A stretch of 64,000 nucleotides of DNA, taken from the NCBI RefSeq assembly GCF_001730225.1, contig NZ_MIJE01000033.1, positions 62,001-126,000 of the forward strand, in the 5' to 3' direction. Of the stretch, positions 55,774-64,000 are shown piece by piece. A program made the position numbers and the translations under genes. The stretch's first letter is position 1. The number at the start of each line of letters is the position of its first letter. Source of the DNA: Desulfuribacillus alkaliarsenatis (GTDB taxonomy: Bacteria > Bacillota > Bacilli > Desulfuribacillales > Desulfuribacillaceae). The notes beneath the pieces are model-generated. The model saw nothing but the letters and a program-made list of their open reading frames with translations, did no database searches and was not told the origin of the DNA.

Positions 55774-56061
55774 TTATAGACCTATATTTAAAAGAATCCA
55801 ACCTAAAATTGATAATGTACCAATTCTAATAAAATAAAAAGCTATAAATGCGATTATCGGCGATAAATCTAAATAACCTCCACCCAATGACAACGGTGGT
55901 ATAAATCCTCTAAACATAGATAAATATGGCTCTGTAAGCTTATAAATGACCTCTCCAAAACCAGTATGCTGTAAACTTGGAACCCAGGACATTATTATTC
56001 TTGCAATTAAAATGTACCAATATATTTCAAATAATAAAGCTACTGTATTCAGTATAAACAC
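55774..56061 (-). CDS. YggT family membrane protein (YlmG)
   Basis: The 95-residue protein has two YggT-type halves with membrane helices: ILIARIIMSWVPSLQ in the first and a typical YLSMFRGFIPPLSLGGGYLDLSPIIAFIAFYFI in the second. Members have an unclear role in osmotic tolerance or division. I chose GTG 56061-56059 with AGGGGTG upstream; the longer frame has no SD. In Bacillus ylmG follows sepF, but here it follows yggS directly. Confidence 0.93.
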   Translation of the reverse strand: MFILNTVALLFEIYWYILIARIIMSWVPSLQHTGFGEVIYKLTEPYLSMFRGFIPPLSLGGGYLDLSPIIAFIAFYFIRIGTLSILGWILLNIGL

Positions 56062-56161
56062 GTTTTCACCCCTAGTTTGTATTTTGCTGCCTTGTAAAGC
56101 ATACACAATAAAGCATACACAGTTACTAATGAAAAATCAATAATTCTCAAAACCTCTTTTA

Positions 56162-56872
56162 TTAATTATTATTGAATAAAATGCTACCTAATCTAACGAT
56201 TGTAGCACCTTCCTCTATAGCAACTACAAAATCATTCGACATTCCCATTGATAAGTGTTTCATATCATAGTTTGCAAGACTTAATTGTGCTATCTCCTCC
56301 TTTAAGCAACGTAATCTAGAAAAAACTGGTCTAGCTAACTCTGGATCATTAAAGTATGGTGCCATTGTCATAAGGCCTACAATTTTTATGCGTTCATATT
56401 GTTCTAGGTTTCTAGCAAATTCTAAAGCCTCATTAATTGCTACACCATATTTAGTTTGCTCACCAGAAACATTTACTTGTATTAAGCATTCTACAGTTAT
56501 GTCTAGCTTTATAGCTTGTTTGTTAATTTCCTTTGCTAAAGATAGCCTATCTAAAGAGTGGATTAATGAAAAATGAGGAACTATATATTTAACTTTATTT
56601 GTCTGTAGATGTCCAATAAAATGCCACTTAATGTTTCTTTTGTGATTCAATGGTAATTCATCAATCTTAGCTATAGCGTCCTGTGCCTTGTTCTCACCAA
56701 TGTCATTTATTCCAGCTTCAACGCAGCTGATTATTCCATTTGCATCAGTATACTTAGTTACACCTACTATCGTTATTTCGCCTTTATCTCTATTAGCATT
56801 TTTGCAGGTATCGGCTATAATCGTTTGTACTCTATCAACATTTATTCCCGCAACCTTATTCATGTTTAACAT
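56162..56872 (-). CDS. yggS: PLP homeostasis protein YggS (YlmE)
   Basis: YggS is a PLP-binding protein of the alanine-racemase fold that buffers PLP. The lysine segment is TIVGVTKYTDANGI, with IGENKAQDAIAKI, WHFIGHLQTNKVKYIVP, VNVSGEQTKYGV and LSMGMSNDFVVAIEEGATIVRLGSILF, all diagnostic. The ATG at 56872 has AAGGA just upstream; an ATG at 56863 is possible. It overlaps pgeF by 17 bases. Confidence 0.94.
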   Translation of the reverse strand: MLNMNKVAGINVDRVQTIIADTCKNANRDKGEITIVGVTKYTDANGIISCVEAGINDIGENKAQDAIAKIDELPLNHKRNIKWHFIGHLQTNKVKYIVPHFSLIHSLDRLSLAKEINKQAIKLDITVECLIQVNVSGEQTKYGVAINEALEFARNLEQYERIKIVGLMTMAPYFNDPELARPVFSRLRCLKEEIAQLSLANYDMKHLSMGMSNDFVVAIEEGATIVRLGSILFNNN

Positions 56873-57698
56873 CAATCCTTTTTTGCATAATAATCGCCGC
56901 CATTCTCCCCGTATCTCCTTGATTATATCTATAAGAAAAAAATAAATCTGGATTACAGGACGTACATTGATTCATATGTAATATATGTTTAGATAATATA
57001 CCTCTTTTTAACAGTAGAATCTCATTAGCTTTACGTAAATCTAATAAGTATTTTCCTTCTGACTTACAACTATATATTAAATTTAACTCATTTTCATTAA
57101 ATAAAGATTTATACTTATTAATTACATTATCATCAACTTCGTAACAATTACTACATATAGATGGACCGATGGCAATTTTTATATTACTAAGTTCCGAATT
57201 ATAAAGTGCACTAAAATTTTCAACCATTTTGCCACCAATATCTAAAACGGTCCCCTTCCATCCTGCATGAGCAATACCAATTATCCCTCTGGTCACATCC
57301 CAAACATAGATTGGCACACAATCTGCGTAAAATGATAATAATGCAATACCAAATTCTGTAGTTATTAACCCATCTGTTTCAGGTATCGGACTTTTGTCTG
57401 TAGTACCTTTACCTATATCATGCTTATTTACAATATGTATACTATCTTTATGAATTTGTTCAGCACTAACAGAATTACTTATATCTATATTAAAAACGGA
57501 TAGAATTTTCTGTCTGTTTTTCATTACAACGTCTTTTACATCACCAACATGTATTGCCATGTTAAGGCTATTATAGGGCGCAACACTATAGCCACCAGAT
57601 CTACAAGTGAAAGCAAGTTTAACTTCTTGTCTATCACAAGTATCATTAATTTCAATCCATCTAACATCTGCTTGCTCTTGATGTAAAACAGGTAACAT
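56856..57698 (-). CDS. pgeF: Peptidoglycan editing factor PgeF (YlmD, laccase-domain)
   Basis: PgeF is a multicopper-polyphenol-oxidase-fold purine nucleoside/UDP-MurNAc-peptide hydrolase that removes miscoded peptidoglycan precursors. The 280-residue protein has the copper/zinc-like motif ALLSFYADCVPIYVWD, IGIAHAGWKGTVLDIGGKMV, IGPSICSNCYEVD and a late CTSCNPDLFFSYR. It overlaps yggS and follows ylmC after a terminator. The SD is GAGAGG. Confidence 0.94.
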   Translation of the reverse strand: MLPVLHQEQADVRWIEINDTCDRQEVKLAFTCRSGGYSVAPYNSLNMAIHVGDVKDVVMKNRQKILSVFNIDISNSVSAEQIHKDSIHIVNKHDIGKGTTDKSPIPETDGLITTEFGIALLSFYADCVPIYVWDVTRGIIGIAHAGWKGTVLDIGGKMVENFSALYNSELSNIKIAIGPSICSNCYEVDDNVINKYKSLFNENELNLIYSCKSEGKYLLDLRKANEILLLKRGILSKHILHMNQCTSCNPDLFFSYRYNQGDTGRMAAIIMQKRIDVKHE

Positions 57699-57771
57699 TA
57701 AATCCTCTCCAGTATGTTTTAATTCAAACCTATATCTTCTTATTTTAACTTAAGATAGTAAATTCGTAAAA

Positions 57772-57803
57772 TACAAAAATAAGCACGCTTTTTACAGCGT
57801 GCA
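57772..57803 (-). terminator. Terminator after ylmC
   Basis: GCACGCT and AGCGTGC pair over a six-base loop (57801-57783) and are followed on the minus strand by TTATTTTTG. Confidence 0.8.
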
Positions 57804-57808
57804 CTATT

Positions 57809-58129
57809 TTAACGACAGCGATAATACGGTCTAGATTTATCTTGATCTATTCTAATTGTCCTACCCTCTTCATTTCTATGCTCAGCAATAGTTGAATCAT
57901 CTAATTCAACCAATATTACATCCACTCCAATTTTCCTAATTTGTCTCCAAGGAATTATAATGTCCTGCCGATCACTGAATAATCCTAGAAATTTACCTCC
58001 TGCTGGCACAATTATCGATTTTATATAGCCTTCTTTCAAATCTAAATCAAAATCGCTGATAACACCTAGTCTTCTACCATCCATGATGTTAATAACATCT
58101 TTAGATTGAAAATCTGATAGCTTAACCAT
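57809..58129 (-). CDS. PRC-barrel sporulation protein YlmC/YmxH family
   Basis: The 106-residue protein is a PRC-barrel with LSDFQSKDVINIMDGRRLGVISD and the family-typical GGKFLGLFSDRQDIIIPWRQIRKIG. Members are small proteins produced around sporulation, commonly next to sigG as in Bacillus (ylmC). The function is not established. The ATG follows AGGGAG. Confidence 0.9.
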   Translation of the reverse strand: MVKLSDFQSKDVINIMDGRRLGVISDFDLDLKEGYIKSIIVPAGGKFLGLFSDRQDIIIPWRQIRKIGVDVILVELDDSTIAEHRNEEGRTIRIDQDKSRPYYRCR

Positions 58130-58203
58130 TTTTATCAGCTCCCTATATCCAATATTACATTATATAGAGAGTTGTTAATATTTATGCTTTTTCTAAGGAT
58201 TGA

Positions 58204-58983
58204 TTACGTTTTAACATGTTTTTGCACCTGTTTAATTGCTGCCTTCTCTAACCTAGATACTTGTGCTTGCGAAATTCCTATTTCTTCCGCAACTTCCATT
58301 TGTGTTTTACCCTCATAAAATCTCATTGAAAGTATTTTCTTTTCTCTACCTTCTAGTCTATGTAACGCTTCTTTAAGTGCAATTTCTTCAGTCCAGAAAC
58401 TATCCTGCTCACGATCATCTTTAATTTGATCTAATACAAATATTGGATCTCCACCGTCATGATATATTGGCTCAAATATAGACACTGGGTCCTGAATAGC
58501 ATCTAATGCAAAAACGACATCTTCCTTAGGCACATTTAACACCTCAGAAATCTCATAAACTGACGGTTCCCGAGAGTTTTTATATGTTAAACTGTCCCTA
58601 ACCTGTAATGCTTGATACGCAATATCACGCAATGATCTACTAACCCTGATAGGATTATTATCCCTTAAGTATCTTCTTATCTCACCAATAATCATTGGAA
58701 CAGCATATGTTGAAAATTTAACATTTTGACTTAAATCAAAATTATCAATAGCCTTAATCAAACCGATACAACCAACTTGAAAAAGATCGTCTACATATTC
58801 ACCTCGATTGTTAAATCTTTGAATTACTGACAATACCAATCGTAAATTTCCACTAATGAGTTGTTCCCTTGCCCATTTTTCACCACTTTGATATTTCACA
58901 AATAATTTTTTCATTTCATCATTTTTTAAAACAGGAAGTTTTGATGTATCTACTCCACAGATTTCAACTTTGTTGCGCTTCAA
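58204..58983 (-). CDS. sigG: RNA polymerase sporulation sigma factor sigma-G
   Basis: Sigma-G directs late forespore transcription. The 259-residue protein starts KRNKVEICGVDTSKLPVLKN, almost the Bacillus sequence that binds anti-sigma factors. It has region 2 (DDLFQVGCIGLIKAIDNFDLS, KFSTYAVPMIIGEIRRYLRDN) and region 4 (KTQMEVAEEIGISQAQVSRLEK). The TTG start at 58983 follows GGGAGGGAG at seven bases. A sigma-F-type promoter is visible upstream. Confidence 0.97.
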   Translation of the reverse strand: MKRNKVEICGVDTSKLPVLKNDEMKKLFVKYQSGEKWAREQLISGNLRLVLSVIQRFNNRGEYVDDLFQVGCIGLIKAIDNFDLSQNVKFSTYAVPMIIGEIRRYLRDNNPIRVSRSLRDIAYQALQVRDSLTYKNSREPSVYEISEVLNVPKEDVVFALDAIQDPVSIFEPIYHDGGDPIFVLDQIKDDREQDSFWTEEIALKEALHRLEGREKKILSMRFYEGKTQMEVAEEIGISQAQVSRLEKAAIKQVQKHVKT

Positions 58984-59026
58984 AAAAACTCCCTCCCTTG
59001 GTTTTTCCTAAAACAGGAATTAATCT

Positions 59027-59055
59027 AATTATTTCCCCAAGGGATAAAAATATGC
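59027..59055 (-). promoter_or_regulatory. Possible sigma-F-type promoter of sigG
   Basis: GCATA (59055-59051) and GGAAATAATT (59036-59027) on the minus strand match the sigma-F -35 and GGnrAnAnTw -10, with a 14-base spacer (15-16 is usual). It lies about 45 bases before the TTG start. Confidence 0.5.
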
Positions 59056-59177
59056 AATTTAGCATTTATACCGATTAATGCGCTAAAGCCTATTGTATCA
59101 ATGTTTCTATAAAAAAACACTTAAAATCAGCAGAAAATACTTGATATTCGTAGATATTTAAAGAAATATAGAGATAG

Positions 59178-59909
59178 TTATATCATTTTGTTGAATTCCT
59201 TCTTCAAACGCCCTATAATGCGTTTTTCTAGCCGTGAAATATAAGACTGAGAGATATCTAGTAAGTCCGCTACATCCTTCTGCGTCTTTTCTTCATGACC
59301 TGCTAAACCAAAGCGCATTTCCATAATTATACGTTCTCTATCTGAAAGCTTTTCTAAGGCTTTATATAATAATCTTTTATCAACTCTGTCTTCAATATTT
59401 TTAAAAACTGTATCATTCTCAGTTCCTAAAACATCAGAAAGCAATAGCTCATTTCCATCCCAATCTACATTCAGAGGCTCATCAAAGGAAACCTCAGTAC
59501 GTATTTTATTATTCTTCCGTAAAAACATAAGGATTTCATTTTCAATGCATCTAGAGGCATATGTCGCTAATTTAATCTTCTTATCTGGATCAAATGTATT
59601 AACCGCTTTTATTAGACCTATTGCACCGATTGAGACAAGATCTTCTATATTAATGCCTGTATTTTCAAACTTTCTAGCTATATATACTACTAATCTTAAA
59701 TTACGTTCTATTAGCATAGCTTTAACAGATTTATCACCACTTGGTAACCTCTTAAGTAAATATGATTCCTCGTCTCTAGAAAGTGGAGGAGGTAATGTTT
59801 CGCTTCCACCTATATAATATACTTCATCACTCTTCCAACCAATAAAGTTTAACAATTGAAAATATTTAAGCCTTAGTAATATGTGGATTTTTTTCGCTAA
59901 TAAGTTCAT
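59178..59909 (-). CDS. sigE: RNA polymerase sporulation sigma factor sigma-E precursor
   Basis: Sigma-E directs early mother-cell transcription. The 243-residue pro-protein has a hydrophobic, basic pro-sequence of about 27 residues ending at the SpoIIGA cleavage area [10 protein letters not shown], then regions 2-4 including [45 protein letters not shown] and [20 protein letters not shown]. The ATG lies nine bases after GGGAGG and inside the end of spoIIGA, overlapping it by 44 bases. Confidence 0.97.
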   Translation of the reverse strand: MNLLAKKIHILLRLKYFQLLNFIGWKSDEVYYIGGSETLPPPLSRDEESYLLKRLPSGDKSVKAMLIERNLRLVVYIARKFENTGINIEDLVSIGAIGLIKAVNTFDPDKKIKLATYASRCIENEILMFLRKNNKIRTEVSFDEPLNVDWDGNELLLSDVLGTENDTVFKNIEDRVDKRLLYKALEKLSDRERIIMEMRFGLAGHEEKTQKDVADLLDISQSYISRLEKRIIGRLKKEFNKMI

Positions 59910-60852
59910 TTAACGTTTCCTCCCTTTTAATCATTTTACCCTCTAATAACTGCGGATGAATAATAGCAGTAAACCTTCCATTACTTGACAAGCATTGATT
60001 AACAATCCCTACTAATGCGCCATCTTGATATATTTCTCCCTCCTTTGATTTTAGTACTATTGAATCCGTTTTGAACGCTAACAAATAATCATTATTACTT
60101 CCCACACTTCTATAAGGTATAACAGTAAAAGTGTCATAAGCTGAGTTTTTATGAATATGTTGATGAATATCAGCAATATTTAAAGATTTCACCGCATATA
60201 CTGTATTGACAAATTCAGGTACTATGTTTTTTACAGTATTATATTCTACAATTGATACAGGTTTTTGCGTTATTGGATCTGTCAGTTGATTACCTGTGTC
60301 AAGTAAACCATTAAAAACAACCATTTTATTTTTATAATGAACTTCACACTTATAAATACAAGATTGCTCCCAGGTCAATTTTTTTATCTGTAGCCACATG
60401 CTTTTAATCAAACAGTAAGTAAGCGGAATTCCAAACACTAAAGAAATAGCTGAGACTTCAATAATCCAAATATTATCTTCAGATAGCTGAATCCAACTAT
60501 TATAAATACTTTGGTTATTTAACATAAGCATTTGTAGCGAAAAAATTGCACCTGCAGTAACAAAGTTTATTAAATAGAAAGTAGTAATTGTCTTAACATA
60601 TACCTTTATATTTACCCACGGAAAGGCAGTTAATATAAGGATAAATGAAAATAAGAGTTTACCAAGTAGTGTGTAAAAAAATATGTTTATATAGAATACC
60701 CATAATGTACCGTATATCGCCCCTAATAACGCAGCAATAACTAACCGAAACTTTTTAATCTTTCTATTGCTATAAATTGCAGTAAAAACAAGCAAGCTTA
60801 AATCCACAAAAAAGTTAATAAGGAAAATTATATCTATATATACATATTTCAT
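59866..60852 (-). CDS. spoIIGA: Sigma-E processing peptidase SpoIIGA
   Basis: SpoIIGA is the membrane aspartic protease that cleaves pro-sigma-E after a signal from the forespore. The 328-residue protein has five to six N-terminal membrane helices (about residues 1-155) and a cytoplasmic protease domain. Its catalytic Asp lies in [20 protein letters not shown], a single D-T-G as in the family. The C-terminus is extended into sigE. The ATG has a weak SD (GGTG). Confidence 0.94.
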   Translation of the reverse strand: MKYVYIDIIFLINFFVDLSLLVFTAIYSNRKIKKFRLVIAALLGAIYGTLWVFYINIFFYTLLGKLLFSFILILTAFPWVNIKVYVKTITTFYLINFVTAGAIFSLQMLMLNNQSIYNSWIQLSEDNIWIIEVSAISLVFGIPLTYCLIKSMWLQIKKLTWEQSCIYKCEVHYKNKMVVFNGLLDTGNQLTDPITQKPVSIVEYNTVKNIVPEFVNTVYAVKSLNIADIHQHIHKNSAYDTFTVIPYRSVGSNNDYLLAFKTDSIVLKSKEGEIYQDGALVGIVNQCLSSNGRFTAIIHPQLLEGKMIKREETLNELISEKNPHITKA

Positions 60853-60887
60853 TTCACTTCACACCAATTTCTAGTTAATGTTTCTTT

Positions 60888-60952
60888 AGTATATGGAAAA
60901 CCTTGATGGAAGTCTGTCAAAATTTGACTCATATTCGATAATAATTACGACA
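60888..60952 (-). promoter_or_regulatory. Spo0A-type promoter of the spoIIG operon
   Basis: TTGACA (60920-60915) and TATACT (60893-60888) are separated by 21 bases, resembling the known over-long (22-base) spacer of the Bacillus spoIIG promoter. Two 0A-box-like heptamers (TGTCGAA consensus, one mismatch each) lie just upstream: TGTCGTA at 60952-60946 and TATCGAA at 60940-60934. Confidence 0.7.
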
Positions 60953-60971
60953 TAATACTACAAAATACTAG

Positions 60972-61002
60972 AAAAAAGAGCCTCTATTTAGAGACTCTTT
61001 TT
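60972..61002 (-). terminator. Terminator after ftsZ
   Basis: AAAAAGAGnCTCT and AGAGnCTCTTTTT pair with one internal mismatch across a four-base loop and end in a T-run on the minus strand, about 50 bases past the ftsZ stop. Confidence 0.8.
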
Positions 61003-61054
61003 AAATAGTCATAATAATCTTATGACATGCTTTATTAAATTATGATACATGCAT

Positions 61055-62140
61055 CTAACTTTTTTTCTTCCTCATGAATGCAGGTATATCAATATCTGCG
61101 CCGCCACTAGTAGATTCGCTGTTGCTGAAAGGAGAAATTCCTTGCATCTTTGAATTTTCTTTTTTACGTGTATTGTCTTCACTCTCAACTTGATCAAAAC
61201 CAGTAGCTATAGCGGTTACAATAATTTCGTCTTTTAAGTTTTCGTTAATAACTGCCCCAAATATCAGGTTAACTTCTGGATCTGAAGCTGATTGAACTAT
61301 ATCAGCTGCTTCATTAACCTCGAACAAACTTAAATTCGTTCCGCCTGTAATATTAAGTAGTACACCTTTAGCTCCCTGAATTGATGTTTCTAGCAATGGG
61401 CTACAAATTGCTTTTTTTGCAGCATCTGCAGCACGGTTTTCACCTGTTGCTACCCCTACTCCCATTAAAGCAGAGCCACGCTCAGCCATTATTGTCTTAA
61501 CATCAGCAAAATCAAGGTTAATTAATCCTGGTATTGCAATTAAATCAGAAATCCCTTGGACACCTTGTCTTAACACATTATCAGCTTCTCGGAATGCTTC
61601 TACCATTGGAGTGTTTCTATCAACTATTTCTAATAGTCTATCATTAGGAATAACTATAAGTGTATCAACTTTCTCTTTTAGGTTTGCTATCCCAATATTA
61701 GCATGGGTAGATCTGCGTTTACCTTCAAATGAGAATGGTTTTGTAACGACACCTACAGTTAATGCTCCTATCTCTTTAGCTATTTCTGCAATCACTGCTG
61801 CCGCACCAGTGCCAGTTCCACCGCCCATACCAGCAGTTACAAACACCATATCTGCACCTTTTAAAAGATTCATTATATCTTCTCTGCTTTCTTCAGCAGC
61901 CTTCTTACCTACCTCAGGATTTGCCCCTGCCCCGAGGCCTCGGGTGAGCTTTTCTCCTATTTGCATCTTACTAGCTGCTAATGAAGACTGAAGTGCCTGA
62001 GCATCTGTATTTACAGCTAGAAATTCAACACCCTGAATTCCAGCTTCAATCATTCGATTAACAGCATTACTACCGCCACCACCGACACCAATAACTTTAA
62101 TTTGTGCAAGCTGGTGAGTGTCTATATCAAACTCTAACAT
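61055..62140 (-). CDS. ftsZ: Cell-division GTPase FtsZ
   Basis: FtsZ polymerises into the division ring. The 361-residue protein starts [31 protein letters not shown], with the tubulin signature [13 protein letters not shown], the T7 loop [22 protein letters not shown] and the C-terminal partner-binding peptide [12 protein letters not shown] chose ATG 62140-62138, preceded by GGGGGG; an ATG eight codons upstream overlaps the SD region. It lies 27 bases after ftsA. Confidence 0.98.
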   Translation of the reverse strand: MLEFDIDTHQLAQIKVIGVGGGGSNAVNRMIEAGIQGVEFLAVNTDAQALQSSLAASKMQIGEKLTRGLGAGANPEVGKKAAEESREDIMNLLKGADMVFVTAGMGGGTGTGAAAVIAEIAKEIGALTVGVVTKPFSFEGKRRSTHANIGIANLKEKVDTLIVIPNDRLLEIVDRNTPMVEAFREADNVLRQGVQGISDLIAIPGLINLDFADVKTIMAERGSALMGVGVATGENRAADAAKKAICSPLLETSIQGAKGVLLNITGGTNLSLFEVNEAADIVQSASDPEVNLIFGAVINENLKDEIIVTAIATGFDQVESEDNTRKKENSKMQGISPFSNSESTSGGADIDIPAFMRKKKS

Positions 62141-62167
62141 ATTTGTGGGCCCCCCATAATCCATCTT

Positions 62168-63400
62168 TTATAAGAAATCTTTAAACCAATCCTTTATTTT
62201 TTGCAACAATCCACTTGCTTGGTCGTTTATATTTTTAGAACTAGCAGTGCTATTTTTAGACAAACGTATTAGCCCTTGGTCAGTAACGTATTTTATAATT
62301 CCAACTCCAGAAGTAAAACTAGAGTCTTTTACACCTAAATAATTAGGCATTACTATTTGAACAGGTGCATCAAATTCTATTTCAGCTAATTCAGCAAGCC
62401 CTTTAAGATTAGCTACTCCACCCGTTATAAAAAACCCTGCTGTTATGTCCTTCGTATAGCCAAGCTTTTGAACTTCTTTTAGGATTAATTGAAATATTTC
62501 CTGTAATCTAGGTTCAATTATAGAAGCTAATTCTTCTTGATTTAATTCACTATCCTTTTTCGTTCCCAATCTGTGAACTTTAAATACTTCTTCATCATCA
62601 GCTAAACTGACCATGGCACATCCATGTTTAATTTTTACGCTTTCCGCATTTTCCATTTCTGTTTTTAATCCGTAAGCAATGTCCTGAGTCAGGTATGCAC
62701 CACCCACTGGTATTACACTAGTGCGAACTAAGTTGCCTTTTTCAAATATTGCAATGTTAGCACCACCAGCTCCAATATCCACTAGTATTGCACCCAATTC
62801 ACGCTCATCTTTCTTAAGAGCAATTGTACCTCCAGCCATTGAAGATAATACAAAATGAGCTACCTGTAATCCTGCCTTTTCAACACATCGTCTTATATTG
62901 TGAACGATTGTTTTAGATCCAGTTACTATAGTAGCTTCAACTTCCAATCTAACTCCTAACATTCCTCGCGGATCACTTATACCGTCAAGTCCATCAACAA
63001 TATATTGTTGTGGAATCACATCGATTATAGTTCTTTCAGGTGGAATAGAAATAACTTTTGCAGCATTTATTACTCTCTCTACATCTTCTTCCGTTATTTC
63101 TTTGTCAGGATTTGCTACTGCAACAACACCATGAGAAGAAGTAAGTTGAATGTGATTGCCGCTAATACCTACGAATACAGATTGAATTTTAATACCAACC
63201 ATTTGTTCTGCTTTATCAACAGCTTCTTCAATAGACATTACAGTTTGCTCTATATCTACAATAGCTCCATTTTTAATGCCTCTTGATGGTGCAGAACCCA
63301 CACCTACAATATGTATCGTGCCATTTTTTGCTTCACCTATCACTACTCTGATTACCGATGTTCCTACGTCTAAACTAACTACTGGGTTCTGTAAAGTCAA
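62168..63400 (-). CDS. ftsA: Cell-division protein FtsA
   Basis: FtsA is the actin-like membrane tether of FtsZ. The 410-residue protein has NPVVSLDVGTSVIRVVIGE at the start, IDVIPQQYIVDG, the phosphate-2 motif AILVDIGAGGANIAIFEKG, FFITGGVANLKGLAELAE, and a C-terminal amphipathic helix ending LLQKIKDWFKDFL that binds membrane. The TTG start at 63400 follows GGGAGGTG at seven bases. Confidence 0.97.
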   Translation of the reverse strand: MTLQNPVVSLDVGTSVIRVVIGEAKNGTIHIVGVGSAPSRGIKNGAIVDIEQTVMSIEEAVDKAEQMVGIKIQSVFVGISGNHIQLTSSHGVVAVANPDKEITEEDVERVINAAKVISIPPERTIIDVIPQQYIVDGLDGISDPRGMLGVRLEVEATIVTGSKTIVHNIRRCVEKAGLQVAHFVLSSMAGGTIALKKDERELGAILVDIGAGGANIAIFEKGNLVRTSVIPVGGAYLTQDIAYGLKTEMENAESVKIKHGCAMVSLADDEEVFKVHRLGTKKDSELNQEELASIIEPRLQEIFQLILKEVQKLGYTKDITAGFFITGGVANLKGLAELAEIEFDAPVQIVMPNYLGVKDSSFTSGVGIIKYVTDQGLIRLSKNSTASSKNINDQASGLLQKIKDWFKDFL

Positions 63401-63429
63401 CCAAAGACACCTCCCAAACTAATGCGCTA

Positions 63430-63458
63430 CTAGAATTATTTCGCTATAATTATTCTAG
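63430..63458. repeat. Inverted repeat between divIB and ftsA
   Basis: CTAGAATTATT (63430-63440) and AATTATTCTAG (63448-63458) form an 11-base inverted repeat with one mismatch and a seven-base loop. No T-run follows on the minus strand, so it is not an obvious terminator. It may be a protein site or leader hairpin before ftsA. Confidence 0.5.
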
Positions 63459-63492
63459 TTCCTTTTTTTATTTGAAAATTTTTAAAAATTAT

Positions 63493-64000
63493 TTAGTGAA
63501 TTATTTCTTGATTATTAACAAGACTTTCATTTATAACATCCTCGTATGAAATATACCATATTGCATCAAACATATTTACTACGCCTTTTGAGTCGCCATA
63601 AAAATGTAGTTGATCCATTATATCACGAAATATAAACAACTTGTCCGAAATTTCATTAGAGAACATTCTTAATTCATAACCATCTCTGGTATATATTACC
63701 GTGACTCCATCATCTTGAGTAATCTCTGATAATCTTAATAATACTTCTGTCGGCAAATCTTTTAAATGATTTGCAATGTTATATCTACTAGACTCCTGTA
63801 TACTAGAATTAATAATTGGTCTGTTTCTAAATGGTATAGGAGTATTGTAATTATGTAACACTGTACCATCTTCAAGTAGCGGGATGAGACTATTATCAGA
63901 ATTATATAGAAATGATACAACACGTTTTTCTACTATATCTATGTGTATAGTATTAGGAAAATTAAAAGTTACATCAACAGATTTAATTGGCTTCAGTTTT
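63493..64000 (-). CDS. divIB: Cell-division protein DivIB/FtsQ, C-terminal part (cut by window end)
   Basis: The frame stays open from the stop at 63493 to base 64000. Upstream of the first GTG (63861) it encodes IKSVDVTFNFPNTIHIDIVEKRVVSFLYN, the POTRA-end pattern of FtsQ/DivIB (FPNTIxIxVxE). It then gives IPLLEDGTVLHNYN and the beta domain, as in YxxIDxxGxVL. The GTG is thus internal and the gene starts beyond the window. DivIB is a single-span protein of the divisome. Its place before ftsA-ftsZ is the usual one. Confidence 0.85.
   Translation of the reverse strand, partial: KLKPIKSVDVTFNFPNTIHIDIVEKRVVSFLYNSDNSLIPLLEDGTVLHNYNTPIPFRNRPIINSSIQESSRYNIANHLKDLPTEVLLRLSEITQDDGVTVIYTRDGYELRMFSNEISDKLFIFRDIMDQLHFYGDSKGVVNMFDAIWYISYEDVINESLVNNQEIIH

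Overview
The window is an AT-rich chromosomal segment of an endospore-forming, Gram-positive (Firmicutes-type) bacterium. The evidence for this is direct: spoIIGA-sigE-sigG, ypeB-sleB, a Spo0E-family phosphatase, an alpha/beta-type SASP, divIVA, FNR-like and BirA-like operators, and T-box, S-box and PyrR attenuators. Some features are clostridial in style (DUF512 radical SAM protein - der - plsY - gpsA order, IspH-S1 fusion, phosphotransacylase PduL). Others are Bacillus-like (cmk - ypfB/ypfA - ypeB - sleB neighbourhood, Fnr-type box, bacillithiol-type deacetylase). An anaerobic or facultative Bacillales lineage such as Desulfuribacillus would fit, but that is a guess from gene content. Most genes lie on the minus strand; plus-strand genes sit mainly at 17-32 kb, with a short pair at 49-51 kb.

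Layout. 1-9.3 kb (minus): start of a possible methyltransferase, MBL-fold hydrolase, pduL, gpsA, plsY, der, DUF512 radical SAM protein, a membrane protein coupled to a SASP, and an ispH-rpsA fusion. 9.3-13.7 kb: cmk, a YpfB-like anchored protein, a PilZ protein, and the ypeB-sleB germination pair. 13.9-17 kb: a single-domain CHR transporter, CbiX and a cytoplasmic molybdopterin oxidoreductase. 17-31 kb (mixed strands): BirA-controlled bioY, an SLH-3D cell-wall protein, a formylglutamate amidohydrolase-like gene, spo0E-like, a nucleoside kinase, serC, an M23 peptidase, a second sleB, an S-box-controlled Cys/Met PLP enzyme, ddl, a polysaccharide deacetylase lipoprotein, an LL-DAP aminotransferase-like gene, a PIG-L deacetylase and a 56-residue GTG-start small gene. 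31.3-32.8 kb: a lone tnpB element of IS605/IS1341 type with terminal hairpins. 32.8-33.8 kb: a NapH-like membrane ferredoxin with an FNR-like site.

33.9-45 kb is the pyrimidine operon pyrR-uraA-pyrC-carA-carB-pyrK-pyrD-pyrF-pyrE. It has two PyrR attenuators and no pyrB. 45-49 kb holds a PrcB-like protein, rluD, lspA, a small membrane protein, a DksA/TraR (YlyA/YteA) protein and an M23 peptidase. 49-51 kb (plus) is a phasin-like/UbiB kinase pair. 51-64 kb is the classic division/sporulation cluster: ileS with a T-box, divIVA, ylmH, yggT, yggS, pgeF, ylmC, sigG, sigE, spoIIGA, ftsZ, ftsA and the 3' part of divIB/ftsQ, cut by the window end.

I found no clear case of a wholly new multi-gene system. 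The most interesting signals are compact regulatory layouts and gaps: the pyr terminator/FNR-promoter/SD overlap, the pyr operon without pyrB, the ylm cluster without sepF, a tnpB lacking the canonical catalytic Glu and zinc finger, and an unrecognised GTG-start small protein with its own terminator. No rRNA, tRNA or CRISPR array was seen. Roughly one start in three was moved inward from the longest reading frame, because a good Shine-Dalgarno sequence sits inside it; those choices are explained per gene.
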